NCBI GenBank assembly: GCA_947375135.1
Contig: CANCER010000018.1
Coordinates: 1-64,000, forward strand
Length of the DNA stretch: 64,000 nt
Origin: Comamonadaceae bacterium
GTDB taxonomy: Bacteria; Pseudomonadota; Gammaproteobacteria; Burkholderiales; Burkholderiaceae_C
Direction of reading: 5' to 3'
Positions within the stretch are counted from its first letter, which is position 1; every line of letters begins with the position of its first letter. The notes beneath the pieces were generated by a model. It had not been told where the DNA came from. It worked only from the letters and a program-made list of their open reading frames with translations, and did no database searches. Both the position numbers and the translations under genes were made by a program. Positions 17,733 to 26,526 of the stretch are shown one piece after another.

Positions 17733-19097
17733 TCAGTGTTGAAGCACCTTGTTGATTTCCGATACGGCTGTTGTATCTGCCTTCCCCACCAGCGCAAGTA
17801 ATTTGATTTTCGAAATCAGGTACATGAAGCGCGCCTGTGCCAAGTCACGGCGCACACCCATGGTTTGCTGTACTGCATTGAAGACGTCCATCACGGTGCG
17901 ACTGCCTGCCGCCAGGGACTTCGTGCTGGAAAAGACCGTCTGTTCACTCGACTTGACTGCCTGCTCCAGTGCGCGCACCTTGGGAATGTTTTCCGTCATG
18001 CCACGGAATTCCTTCTGAACCCGCATGGACAGGTCACGCCGGTCGGATTCCAGCGTCTGCACAGCGAACTCCTGACCAGCCAGTGCCTGACGCACTTGGG
18101 AGCTAACGTATCCGCCGCCATACAAGGGGATGTTGAGCTGTAGACCAACAGAGGTGTTGATGTATTCCGTGTTGATGTTGGTGACATTTTCACTCGTGCT
18201 ATGCGACCATTGAACCAATGCATCCAGCGTTGGATAGTGGCCCCACTGGGCCTTGTTGACTTCCTCCCGTGCCGACTCCAACCTTGCCTTCAGCATCCGC
18301 AGTTCAGGGCTGTTCTTCTCGGCCTGCTCAATCCAGTCTTCCACAAACGGTGATTCCGGGAGTTGCAGATCCAGCTTGCTCACATCGAGCGGGCTCAGTT
18401 CGCCAATGGGCTCGTTCACCATCACCTGCAATTGCCGCACGGTGTATTCGATGTTCTGCCTTGACTCAAATTCCTGGGCGAGGGCGATGTCCAGGCGGGA
18501 TTGGGCCTCGTCCACGTCAGTTCGTGTACCAGACCCTGCTGCAAGGGCCTTGCGCGCTGCGTCCAGTTGCGTTGCATAGGCATCAACCTGCGCCCGCACG
18601 AGTGCTATTTGCTCATAGGTCAGTACGGCCTCAAAGTAGGCACTGCACACGCGCACGGCGAGGTCTTGTTCGCCGGTTTCGAGGTTCGAATCGGAGTCGG
18701 TGACCTGTGCCCCGGCCTGGCGGAGCTGGGCCAGAAGGTAGGGCCTGAACAAGGGTTGGCGTATCGATAAGGTCCGATTGCTACTGAGGTAGTCGTTGCG
18801 GCTGACTTGTGATGATCCCAGCGAATTCAGCGCGGTGCTCGTCAGATTGTTGTTGTTCTGGGATAGGCTCAGGGTGATGCCGGGCAGCAACTGCGCGCGT
18901 GCCTGGGGCAATCGCTCCTTGGCTGCTGTGGCACTTGCGCGCGCAGCCAGGATGGTGGCGTCCTGCCGCTTCGCCGCTTCGTAAGCCTGCAGCAAATCCA
19001 TGGACCAAGCCGTGATGGAGCTGCAGAGTAGGGCGGCCATCAGCACCGTGGGTTTGGCAGGAGCAACTTGCCGCATCAGAAGATATATTTTGCGCAT
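17733..19097 (-). CDS. TolC-family outer-membrane channel of a type I secretion system
   Basis: 454 residues. The signal peptide covers about 1-32 (ending TAWS). The mature start MDLLQAYEAAKRQDATILAA is typical of the TolC/PrtF group, and two outer-membrane efflux repeats follow. GTRTDVDEAQSRLDIA and GSRTVMDVFNAVQQTMGVRRDL are the paired repeat signatures. It provides the outer-membrane and periplasmic tunnel for the HlyD-ABC pump encoded upstream. Only 5 bp separate it from hlyD, indicating one operon. Confidence 0.88.
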   Translation of the reverse strand: MRKIYLLMRQVAPAKPTVLMAALLCSSITAWSMDLLQAYEAAKRQDATILAARASATAAKERLPQARAQLLPGITLSLSQNNNNLTSTALNSLGSSQVSRNDYLSSNRTLSIRQPLFRPYLLAQLRQAGAQVTDSDSNLETGEQDLAVRVCSAYFEAVLTYEQIALVRAQVDAYATQLDAARKALAAGSGTRTDVDEAQSRLDIALAQEFESRQNIEYTVRQLQVMVNEPIGELSPLDVSKLDLQLPESPFVEDWIEQAEKNSPELRMLKARLESAREEVNKAQWGHYPTLDALVQWSHSTSENVTNINTEYINTSVGLQLNIPLYGGGYVSSQVRQALAGQEFAVQTLESDRRDLSMRVQKEFRGMTENIPKVRALEQAVKSSEQTVFSSTKSLAAGSRTVMDVFNAVQQTMGVRRDLAQARFMYLISKIKLLALVGKADTTAVSEINKVLQH

Positions 19098-19102
19098 GGC
19101 GC

Positions 19103-20473
19103 TTATTCCTCTTTCATGGATGCTGCGAACCGCTTGGTCAAGGGGCTCAGCAAGTAGGTCAGCATAGAGCGCTCACCGGTCCTGAAAATCACTTCCACAG
19201 GCATGCCGGGTTGTAGCTGTCGACTGCCCAGCTTGACCTTGCCCGGCGCCGTGATGCCAACGCGTGCCAAGTAGTAGGCTTGACCGCTTTGCTGATCCGT
19301 CAGCAGATCAGAGGAGATGGATACCACGCTGCCATCCACAACGAGCTGGGGTGAATGGGCGAAGGATGAAAAACGCACGTCTACCGGCAGGCCCTCGTGT
19401 ACACGGTCGATCATGTGGGGCGCAACGCGCGCCTCCAGCAACAGGTTCTGGTCCACGGGAACGACGTCCATCAATTTCTGTCCAGGTGCTATGACCGCAC
19501 CTACCGACTGCACCGCCAGGCCGACAATCTGCCCGTCCACTGGTGCCTTGATTTCGACACGCCCGAGATCGCCCTGGACTGCATGGAATTTCTCGGCATC
19601 GCCCTGTACCTCGCGACCGGTGTCAGACAGCTGGCCTTCGACCTCCTTGCGGTACTCCTGCCTGCGCGAAATGGCGCGCTGTTTGAGCTCGTCTACCGTG
19701 TGTTTGGCCCGCATCGTGTTGGCCTGTAGTTCCGCGAGAACCGCATAGACCTCGGACGCCATGCGCTCAAGCTCCAGTTGCCGGTTGCGTGGCGCGTAGC
19801 CATCGGCCACCAGATCGCGGGTGTTGGCGAGTTCTTCTGAGAGCAGCGCAAGCTGGTTCCTGCGGTTCAAGGCCATGTCCTGATAGCCCTGAATCTGGCT
19901 CAGCTGCCCATGGATATTCTCGTCAAACGCCGCCAGGTCGGCGCGCAGGCCGGCGCGACGTGACTCAAACAGCTGCTCCTGAGTGGAGACCATCTGCCGA
20001 ACCTGAGGGTCGCCGAGCTCATTCATGACATCGGGATGGAAATCAATTTTTGATTTCCCCCCTAGCTCCGATTGCAGGCGACCCTCCATTGCACGAAGCC
20101 CCAGATAATGCTGGCGAACCACCTCATAGTTTGCCCGGGTGGAAGCGTCGTCCAGCCGAATGAGCAACTGCCCTTCCTTGACCCAGCTTCCCTCGCGCAC
20201 CAGAACTTCCTTCAGGATGCCTCCGGTCAGATGCTGCACAGCCTTGCGCTTGGTGTCGATAGCTACCAGACCCTGGGCCGGGACACCTTCATCCAGTGGG
20301 GCTATGCCGGCCCACAACAGGAAGCCACCAAAGCCCACCCCAAGAGCCAACAGACCCATGCGTCCAGTCGGCCCCGGGCGTTCAGTGGTCTTGATCTCGG
20401 CGTCGGAGACGATTTGGCGGGATTTGCCCACCAGACGGCTGGCCGAAAGTTGCGGTAGTTTTGACTTTCGCAT
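19103..20473 (-). CDS. HlyD/PrtE-family periplasmic adaptor of type I secretion
   Basis: 456 residues: cytoplasmic N-terminus (1-40), one membrane helix (about 40-60, LLALGVGFGGFLLWAGIAPL), a biotinyl-lipoyl segment (VQHLTGGILKEVLVREG), long coiled coils (about 140-300) and a C-terminal barrel with GMPVEVIFRTGERS. The adaptor connects the inner-membrane ABC proteins to TolC. It lies 39 bp after the first ABC gene and 5 bp before tolC. Confidence 0.9.
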   Translation of the reverse strand: MRKSKLPQLSASRLVGKSRQIVSDAEIKTTERPGPTGRMGLLALGVGFGGFLLWAGIAPLDEGVPAQGLVAIDTKRKAVQHLTGGILKEVLVREGSWVKEGQLLIRLDDASTRANYEVVRQHYLGLRAMEGRLQSELGGKSKIDFHPDVMNELGDPQVRQMVSTQEQLFESRRAGLRADLAAFDENIHGQLSQIQGYQDMALNRRNQLALLSEELANTRDLVADGYAPRNRQLELERMASEVYAVLAELQANTMRAKHTVDELKQRAISRRQEYRKEVEGQLSDTGREVQGDAEKFHAVQGDLGRVEIKAPVDGQIVGLAVQSVGAVIAPGQKLMDVVPVDQNLLLEARVAPHMIDRVHEGLPVDVRFSSFAHSPQLVVDGSVVSISSDLLTDQQSGQAYYLARVGITAPGKVKLGSRQLQPGMPVEVIFRTGERSMLTYLLSPLTKRFAASMKEE

Positions 20474-20512
20474 GCGAAGTTCCTCAGAAAATAGGAGTCG
20501 GAAAGAATGGGT

Positions 20513-22255
20513 TCAAGCCGCAGCAGCGGTGGACGCAGCAGTGCGTTGCTGGCCAGCCTGAGCGTGGTTCGCGGCAGCCCGCAGACTGGAAGTGAAGCCT
20601 TCAAGCGAATCTTCCTTCTGGATGCGCCCGTCGCGCAGGAGCAGGATCCGGTCTGCCACGGCCAGGACAGCGGGGCGGTGTGTGATGAGAACCACTGTCT
20701 TTCCCCTCGCTTTGGCTTCCTCAACGGTCTTCACGAGTGCCGCTTCGCCCACATCGTCCAGATGGGCATTGGGCTCGTCCAGCACAATCAGCGAGGGGTT
20801 GCCGTAGATGGCACGGGCCAATCCCACCCGCTGGCGTAGCCCACCGGACAACAGGGAGCCGGCTTCGCCGATTGCGGTGTCGTAGCCCTTGGGAAAGCGC
20901 AGGATCACCTCGTGCATGCCGGCTGACTTGGCAGCATCAATCACTTTCACCGAATCGATCTGTCCAAAGCGCGCAATGTTTTCCGCCAGCGTGCCGTCGA
21001 ACAACTCAATGTCCTGGGGCATGTAACCGAGGCTGCCACCGAGTTCAACCCGATCCCAAGTGCTGATGGGCAACCCGTCGAGCCGTACCTCGCCGCATAC
21101 CTGCGGCCAGATTCCCATGAGTACGCGCGCGAGTGTCGACTTCCCTGAACCTGATGGCCCCATGACCACCAGGACGGTGCCAACGGGCAGGGTCAAGTTG
21201 ATCTCGGACAAGATCGGGCTGCTGCGGCCGCTGGCAAGGGCCGACACATTGCGCAATTGAACTTGACCCGTTGGCGCGGCGCGGGAAAGCGCCTCATTGC
21301 GTGCCGGGAACTCGACCAGAAGCTTCCCCAACCGGCGGAATGCGGACACCGCAGAGATAAAACCGCGCCAACCGCTGACGATCATGTCCATCGGTGCCAG
21401 GGCACGCGTCATCAGAACGTTGGCAGCGATCATGCCGCCCGGGGATAGCTGGCCGTTAATCGCCAGAAGGGCGCCTGCTCCCAAGGCCAGGGATTGCTGG
21501 CTGTAGCGAATGAACTTGCTCCAGGCCACTATTCGCAGCGTCAACGCCTGCGCTCTGGTGGACTGCTCCAGCGATGCGCTGTGGCGGTCGGCCCATCGCT
21601 GGCGCAGAGCGCCCAGCATGCCCATGGACTCGATGACCTCGGCATTGCGCAGCTTGCTTTGCAGGAAATTTCCAGCCTCCGCGCTGGCCGCGGCGGCGGC
21701 CTCCGAGGGTGCGAGCGTGTGGCGGTGGCCAAACCACCCAAGGGCGATCTGAAGCAGCGCAAAGAAAATGCCGAGCATTCCCAGCAAGGGATGGAGCATG
21801 AACAATACCGCCATGTAAATGGGCGCCCAGGGTGCATCGAAAAAGGCAAAGATGCCGTTGCCAGTCAGAAATTGGCGCAGTTGGAGCAGATCCGAGAACG
21901 CCCGCGCCGGCGCTTTGCTGGCCTGATTCAAGTTCGCATCGAAGCTTGCGTGGAACACCTGGGAGCCCAGGCGATCGTCAAGGCGCAGTCCCGCGCGTAC
22001 GAGCACCCGCGAGCGCATCCATTCGGCAAAAGCCATGACGCCGAATAGCGCCAAGGTCAGAAGCGACATAGCCAGCAGCGTGAGCTCACTCTGACTGGTG
22101 ATCACGCGGTCGTAGACCTGAAGCATGTAGAGCGTGGGCGTGAGCATGAGCACATTGGCGACCATGCTGAAAGCGCCGACCATGAGGAATTCATGGCGAA
22201 AAGTCCACAGCGTTGCAGTAAGTTCGTTGCGCTGAAATAGATCAGTTTTTTTCAT
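20513..22255 (-). CDS. Type I secretion ABC permease/ATPase (PrtD type), second of a pair
   Basis: 580 residues. The membrane domain is about 25-310, without an N-terminal C39 peptidase or C39-like domain. The nucleotide-binding domain has Walker A GPSGSGKST (about 363), signature LLSGGLRQR (Leu in place of the usual Gln), Walker B LIVLDEPNAHLD and H-loop LITHRP. PrtD-type proteins export proteases, lipases, S-layer and adhesin proteins with C-terminal signals. Only 23 bp separate it from the preceding ABC gene, so the two may form a heterodimer. Confidence 0.9.
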   Translation of the reverse strand: MKKTDLFQRNELTATLWTFRHEFLMVGAFSMVANVLMLTPTLYMLQVYDRVITSQSELTLLAMSLLTLALFGVMAFAEWMRSRVLVRAGLRLDDRLGSQVFHASFDANLNQASKAPARAFSDLLQLRQFLTGNGIFAFFDAPWAPIYMAVLFMLHPLLGMLGIFFALLQIALGWFGHRHTLAPSEAAAAASAEAGNFLQSKLRNAEVIESMGMLGALRQRWADRHSASLEQSTRAQALTLRIVAWSKFIRYSQQSLALGAGALLAINGQLSPGGMIAANVLMTRALAPMDMIVSGWRGFISAVSAFRRLGKLLVEFPARNEALSRAAPTGQVQLRNVSALASGRSSPILSEINLTLPVGTVLVVMGPSGSGKSTLARVLMGIWPQVCGEVRLDGLPISTWDRVELGGSLGYMPQDIELFDGTLAENIARFGQIDSVKVIDAAKSAGMHEVILRFPKGYDTAIGEAGSLLSGGLRQRVGLARAIYGNPSLIVLDEPNAHLDDVGEAALVKTVEEAKARGKTVVLITHRPAVLAVADRILLLRDGRIQKEDSLEGFTSSLRAAANHAQAGQQRTAASTAAAA

Positions 22256-22278
22256 GGAGTAGTCATGGTGTGGGGCGT

Positions 22279-24012
22279 TCAGGCGGAAGACTGCACGCTG
22301 CCCTGGGCGGGCGGCGGCGAGTCCGCAGTGCTCTTGGCCAACCCAGCGAGCACTTCGTCGCGTGGACCAAAGGCCCGGATTTGACCGTTTTGCAAAATCA
22401 GCATCTTGTCCGCAACGCCCAGCACGCTGGTGCGGTGCGTCATCACGACGAAGGTGGTGCCGCGCTGCTTGCGTTCGGAGATAACGCTTGCGAGTGCCGC
22501 ATCTCCGGCATCATCCAGGCTGGAATTGGGCTCATCGAGCACGACAAAGACCGGATCGCCGTACAGCGCGCGAGCAAGACCGACGCGCTGCCGCTGGCCT
22601 CCGGAAAGGTTGGCCCCGTCGCGTCCAATGGGTGTGTCGTAGCCCTGGGGCAGCGCCACGATGGCTTCGTGCAGCCCCACGGCGCGCGCCGCAGCCTCAA
22701 CTTTTTCCGCAGAGGATTCGCCAAAACGCGAGATGTTTTCCGCAACCGTACCCTCAAACAATTCGACGCCCTGCGGCAGATAGCCAATGTGCGTGCCAAG
22801 CTCCGACTTGTCCCAGGTGAACATATCCACGCCGTCAAGCCGCACCTTGCCGGATATCGCAGGCCACAAGCCCACCAGCAGACGTGCCAGCGTCGTTTTC
22901 CCCGACGCCGAAGGACCCGCCACGACCAATACTTCTCCTGGCTGCAGTTCAAAGGCGACTCCCCTGAGAATCGGTTGTTGTGATCCGGGTGCGCCTGCTA
23001 TCAGACCCTCCACCACGATGTGTCCGCGCGGTACAGGCATGACCATGCTCTGTGGACGGATTGGGTTGGCTGCGAGCAGGCTGTCGAGCCGCTTCCACGC
23101 CTCACGTACGTTCACGACGGTCTGCCATTGCGCGACAACCTGCACCAAGGGGGCCAGAACACGGCCTCCCAACACGGATGCAACGATCAACATGCCGGAG
23201 CCGCCGTTGAGTTCCTTGTGCAACAGCAGCCAAGCGCCCAGCCCCAGCAGCAACGAACTGGTGACGTTTTGCAAGAATTTGGATGTTGCTTGAAATCCGC
23301 CGGCCGCGTCCGATGCCCGGGCCTGCAACTTGAGGAAATCGCGCTGCTTGTCGATCCAGCGGCGATGGATATCGCGAACCATACCCATGGACTCGATGAC
23401 CTGCGCGTTGCGCAGCGAACCGTCCGCATACTGCTGCGCCTGGATGGCGCTGCGGTTCGCAGCGAGCAGCGGAGGCTGCGTTCCGCGCTGATTCAGCCAG
23501 GCAATGAGGGTCTGAAGAATCGCGGCCACCACCGTCGACCAGCCAAGCATCGGGTTCATCGCAAAAATCAGAATCAAGAACAGAAAAGCGACCGGGGACT
23601 CCATGGCAGCGATCAGCGCAGGCGTATTGAGAAACTCACGAAGCGTACGGAAGTCATTCATGGGCTGCACCGTTCCGCCCGCTTGCCGTCTCAGATTGGC
23701 TTCAAAAATCGCATTGAAAATGCGTGTGCTGACACGCTTGTCAAACACCAGCGAGGCTTCGTGCAAAAGTTGGCCACGCGCCCACTCAAGTACTTCCATC
23801 ACCGCGTAGAGGAAGAGCACAGCCAGTGTCAGCATGGCGAGCGTCATGTAGTTGCGACTGTTGACCACCCGATCGTAGACTTGGAGCATGTAGGCCGAAG
23901 GTGCCAGCACGAGCAGGCCCGAAACGAGTGTGAACCCTGCGGCAGTTCTGCAATACGGCATGAGTTCGGTCACGGCCTCGTGCAACTCGGAACTTTTTCT
24001 CTGTGGATTCAA
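22279..24012 (-). CDS. Type I secretion ABC permease/ATPase (PrtD type), first of a pair
   Basis: 577 residues with the same architecture as the neighbour. Membrane domain about 25-315, Walker A GPSASGKTT (about 364), canonical signature LSGGQRQR, Walker B FVVLDEPNSSLD and H-loop MTHRT. The start is TTG, supported by a perfect GGAGG 7 bp upstream; no ATG fits. It heads the operon ABC-ABC-hlyD-tolC. Both copies have complete nucleotide sites, so neither is obviously a dead subunit. Confidence 0.9.
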   Translation of the reverse strand: MNPQRKSSELHEAVTELMPYCRTAAGFTLVSGLLVLAPSAYMLQVYDRVVNSRNYMTLAMLTLAVLFLYAVMEVLEWARGQLLHEASLVFDKRVSTRIFNAIFEANLRRQAGGTVQPMNDFRTLREFLNTPALIAAMESPVAFLFLILIFAMNPMLGWSTVVAAILQTLIAWLNQRGTQPPLLAANRSAIQAQQYADGSLRNAQVIESMGMVRDIHRRWIDKQRDFLKLQARASDAAGGFQATSKFLQNVTSSLLLGLGAWLLLHKELNGGSGMLIVASVLGGRVLAPLVQVVAQWQTVVNVREAWKRLDSLLAANPIRPQSMVMPVPRGHIVVEGLIAGAPGSQQPILRGVAFELQPGEVLVVAGPSASGKTTLARLLVGLWPAISGKVRLDGVDMFTWDKSELGTHIGYLPQGVELFEGTVAENISRFGESSAEKVEAAARAVGLHEAIVALPQGYDTPIGRDGANLSGGQRQRVGLARALYGDPVFVVLDEPNSSLDDAGDAALASVISERKQRGTTFVVMTHRTSVLGVADKMLILQNGQIRAFGPRDEVLAGLAKSTADSPPPAQGSVQSSA

Positions 24013-24151
24013 TGTATAGCCTCCATCATCAACCGGCTGAAAACAGCTTTGCTAACCGGATAGAAAGCACCGCCACACCTTTGCAATCCTGCTCTGACCT
24101 ACCCATTTTTTGAATCAGTACTCGGCCAGTCGCATTGTTCTTTTTCATAAG

Positions 24152-24832
24152 TTACTCAAATAGCTTCGCAAGACGTTCAGGCAGATCTGCTTCCATCACA
24201 TACGCGAGCAGTCCAATGCGGCTGGTCACATCAAACTTTCCGTATATCGATGTCAGGTGATTACGCAAGGTGCTCTCGCTGATGTAAAGCCTGCGGGCAA
24301 TGGTCTTACCAGAGTCTCCCCCGTGTTGCACAACGGCAGCAAGGACCTTGCGCTCCCGGACGGTAAGCAATGCCAGAACGGAACTGGGTGATTTATCAGA
24401 ACCGCTTACCGCATGGGTTTGAGCATTGATGAGGCGTGCACCATTGGCACGACTGATCCAGACTTGTCCCTCATGGACCTTCTCTATTGCACGGAGCAGT
24501 AATTCAGGTGTTGTCCCTCGATCAATCACGCCATTGGCACCTAGCGCCCCAACCCTTGCTGGAAAAATATCGTCGTTATGACCCGAAATAAGCAGTATCT
24601 TTGCGTCGCACTGAGCTCTTATATTTTCAATCAGCGCCGGGATGTGGCCCCGTCCGTCGCCCACATCAAGCAGGATCACGTGCAGTCCGCTGTCGGCTAG
24701 CGCAGGACTGGCGGCCTCCAGTGAGGGAGCAGACCCTACCAATTGAAATTGCTCCGGGCGAGAGCTAATGACGGCCGAGAGTCCCTCGCGAAGAAGGTAG
24801 TAATTGCTGATCACATAGACACGAATCGACAT
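24152..24832 (-). CDS. LuxR-type regulator with a degenerate receiver domain
   Basis: 226 residues from the ATG at 24832, which has AGGATATTTG upstream; a longer frame to 24880 is unlikely. The receiver (1-125) keeps Asp56 (ILLDVG) but the strand-1 acidic pair that binds Mg2+ is Ser9-Asn10 (VISNYYLLREGL), and the switch Lys position reads IDRG. The LuxR helix-turn-helix (about 160-222) is intact: LTVRERKVLAAV and SESTLRNHLTSIYGKF. It probably acts without phosphorylation, or by another signal. It lies 139 bp downstream of the start of the secretion operon, on the same strand, and may regulate it or the DUF11 protein. Confidence 0.82.
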   Translation of the reverse strand: MSIRVYVISNYYLLREGLSAVISSRPEQFQLVGSAPSLEAASPALADSGLHVILLDVGDGRGHIPALIENIRAQCDAKILLISGHNDDIFPARVGALGANGVIDRGTTPELLLRAIEKVHEGQVWISRANGARLINAQTHAVSGSDKSPSSVLALLTVRERKVLAAVVQHGGDSGKTIARRLYISESTLRNHLTSIYGKFDVTSRIGLLAYVMEADLPERLAKLFE

Positions 24833-25268
24833 CAAATATCCTTTGTTATCACATACCGAGAAAATCCAGGTGCATGACATATGTATGCCAGGCCTGAACG
24901 GGCTTCGGGTGAGCTATTCCATGGGTTTCTCTGCAGCAACGAGCCGTTCCCTTGCTCAGAAACCACATTGCAGATTCCGTTGGCGTTTTCTGCTGGGCAT
25001 TTCCATTTGCGCGCAGGGACGGACACGCTCGGCGGCTTGCTTAACGATTTGAAATCAGGGGCAGCAACACTGCGAAGAGCAACGCCCGACCAAAGTGGCG
25101 TCGAAACCGCGGCATGAAAATCCCGCTTTCGCATCTTTTCGCCTTCATTCAAATAAGGCCTGTAGTTTCGAACATGAGGTCTTTCGCCACGTTGCGAAAT
25201 CGCAATCGAAAAATCGCAAGCACGGGCGAACGTCCGATGCCAAAAAATTACCTCAGCCTGTGAGCGGT
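24833..25268. other. Gap upstream of the LuxR-type regulator
   Basis: No secure gene. It contains the palindrome at 25192 and, just after it, a further CGCAA half-site (25215-25219). Confidence 0.4.
25192..25205. promoter_or_regulatory. Palindromic operator TTGCG-AAAT-CGCAA
   Basis: A perfect 5+4+5 inverted repeat identical, spacer included, to the copy at 29679. It lies 63 bp before the small frame at 25269 and 359 bp before the LuxR-type regulator. No -10-like hexamer at the class II distance was seen in either direction. Confidence 0.55.
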
Positions 25269-25514
25269 ATGCAAAGAAGAATTACTGAGCAGTCTGCGGC
25301 GCCAAGCGTTAAAAAGCTGCAGCGCAAGTCCGCTTACGCGGGGTCACTGACCCAGGACGGCCCGAACCGATTGGATGCACGGACTGCCAACCTGAATAGG
25401 GGTGCCGTGCAGATCGACAAAACCCCTGTACAGCGGTCAAAAATTCAGAGGGGATCCGGGACAAATTTGGGTAATGAGCTGTCACAGTATTTGATAGAAC
25501 GTGCTGTCACCTAG
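25269..25514 (+). CDS. Possible small basic protein, unknown
   Basis: 81 residues from an ATG, Lys/Arg/Gln/Ser-rich (MQRRITEQSAAPSVKKLQRK), with no signal peptide, membrane segment or recognised family. The same frame extends upstream to a GTG at 25095, but that extension would cover the palindrome at 25192. The ribosome site is poor. It is included because the palindrome lies 63 bp upstream; it may be non-coding. Confidence 0.25.
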   Translation: MQRRITEQSAAPSVKKLQRKSAYAGSLTQDGPNRLDARTANLNRGAVQIDKTPVQRSKIQRGSGTNLGNELSQYLIERAVT

Positions 25515-25574
25515 GGCTGCTAGCGGCTGCTCTCGACGGTCCACCGTCTCGCGTTTCCAGTGCAACCGATACGC

Positions 25575-26505
25575 TCAGAAAGGCGTTGCCTGTGGCTTGA
25601 GCGGGAGATTCTTGTGAAGAAAATCATAAGTATCACGCCAGCAAAGAATCGCCTGCTTGCGCCAGAACATAGCGTTGAAACCATGGGTTTCGCCAGCGTA
25701 GTAATGTGCACTGCAGGGCGACTGTAGTCCCTGTAAGGCGAGTTCTAGTCGCTCGGAGTTAGAAACAACAGGGTCATCAAGCCCCGCAGCGATAAATACT
25801 GGGGGGAATCCTGGCGCAACCCCCATTGCTTCTATTACGCAAAGTGGATTAGCTAACGCATGTTGCCGAGCTGGGTGGTTTGCGAATCCTCCCAGATACG
25901 AATGTGCCGCGGCCATGGCGATGCTCGCGGCTAACGGTGACACTCCAGTGCGAAGGTATCGCTCGGGGATGCTGGTCTGTAAAAAACCGTAATACAGTAT
26001 CACCCGCAAGTCCTATGCACTGGTGGTCGCCGCCATATTCTCCAACATGGTCTATCACCCATAGCCAAGCGGTGCAGGCATCTTCAAGCCCGGCGGGAAA
26101 CGGAAATTCTGGTGATAAACGGTAGTCAATTATGCAAACCAGATAGCCCTGCGAGGCGTATCCAACCGCCATGGCACGATGTGTGCGCTTAGAGCCTATC
26201 GCAAATGCTCCACCGTGCAGATAAATCAAAACAGGATGCGGCCCATGACTTCTTGGTTTCAGGATATCCAGACGCAGTATTGCACCGCCATGACTCCCAT
26301 AATCGATGTCTTCAATCAATCTGCAGTTGCCCATGCGCCTTTTCATCTGAGGCAGCAAGTCGATCATTTCCGCTGCCGCATGCATATTAGCGTCCAGTGC
26401 AATGCGACTTAACGGCTGTTGAGCTGCAATCATATTGAGCCAACGACGCAAGATGTGTTTTCTCACAACGGTTTTCAAGGATCCGTCCGGTTGCAGGTGT
26501 TGCAC
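25575..26505 (-). pseudogene. Alpha/beta hydrolase (HSL-type) disrupted at the nucleophile
   Basis: Two overlapping frames represent one hydrolase. The upstream part (from 26505, GTG) contains the oxyanion motif HGGAF and IIDYRLSPEFPFPAGLEDA, then reaches IGLAGD. There the family's GDSAGG nucleophile motif should follow, but the frame runs into unrelated sequence. The other frame resumes at VILYYGFLQTSIPER near 26005, then has the Asp region (FPPVFIAAGLDDPVVSNS) and the His region (HYYAGETHGFN). The missing segment is the GDSAGG helix, roughly 25-30 codons by family comparison, so this looks like an internal deletion with frameshift. Neither part can be catalytic. Confidence 0.75.
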
Positions 26506-26526
26506 TTCAACATTGAATCCGCCAGG

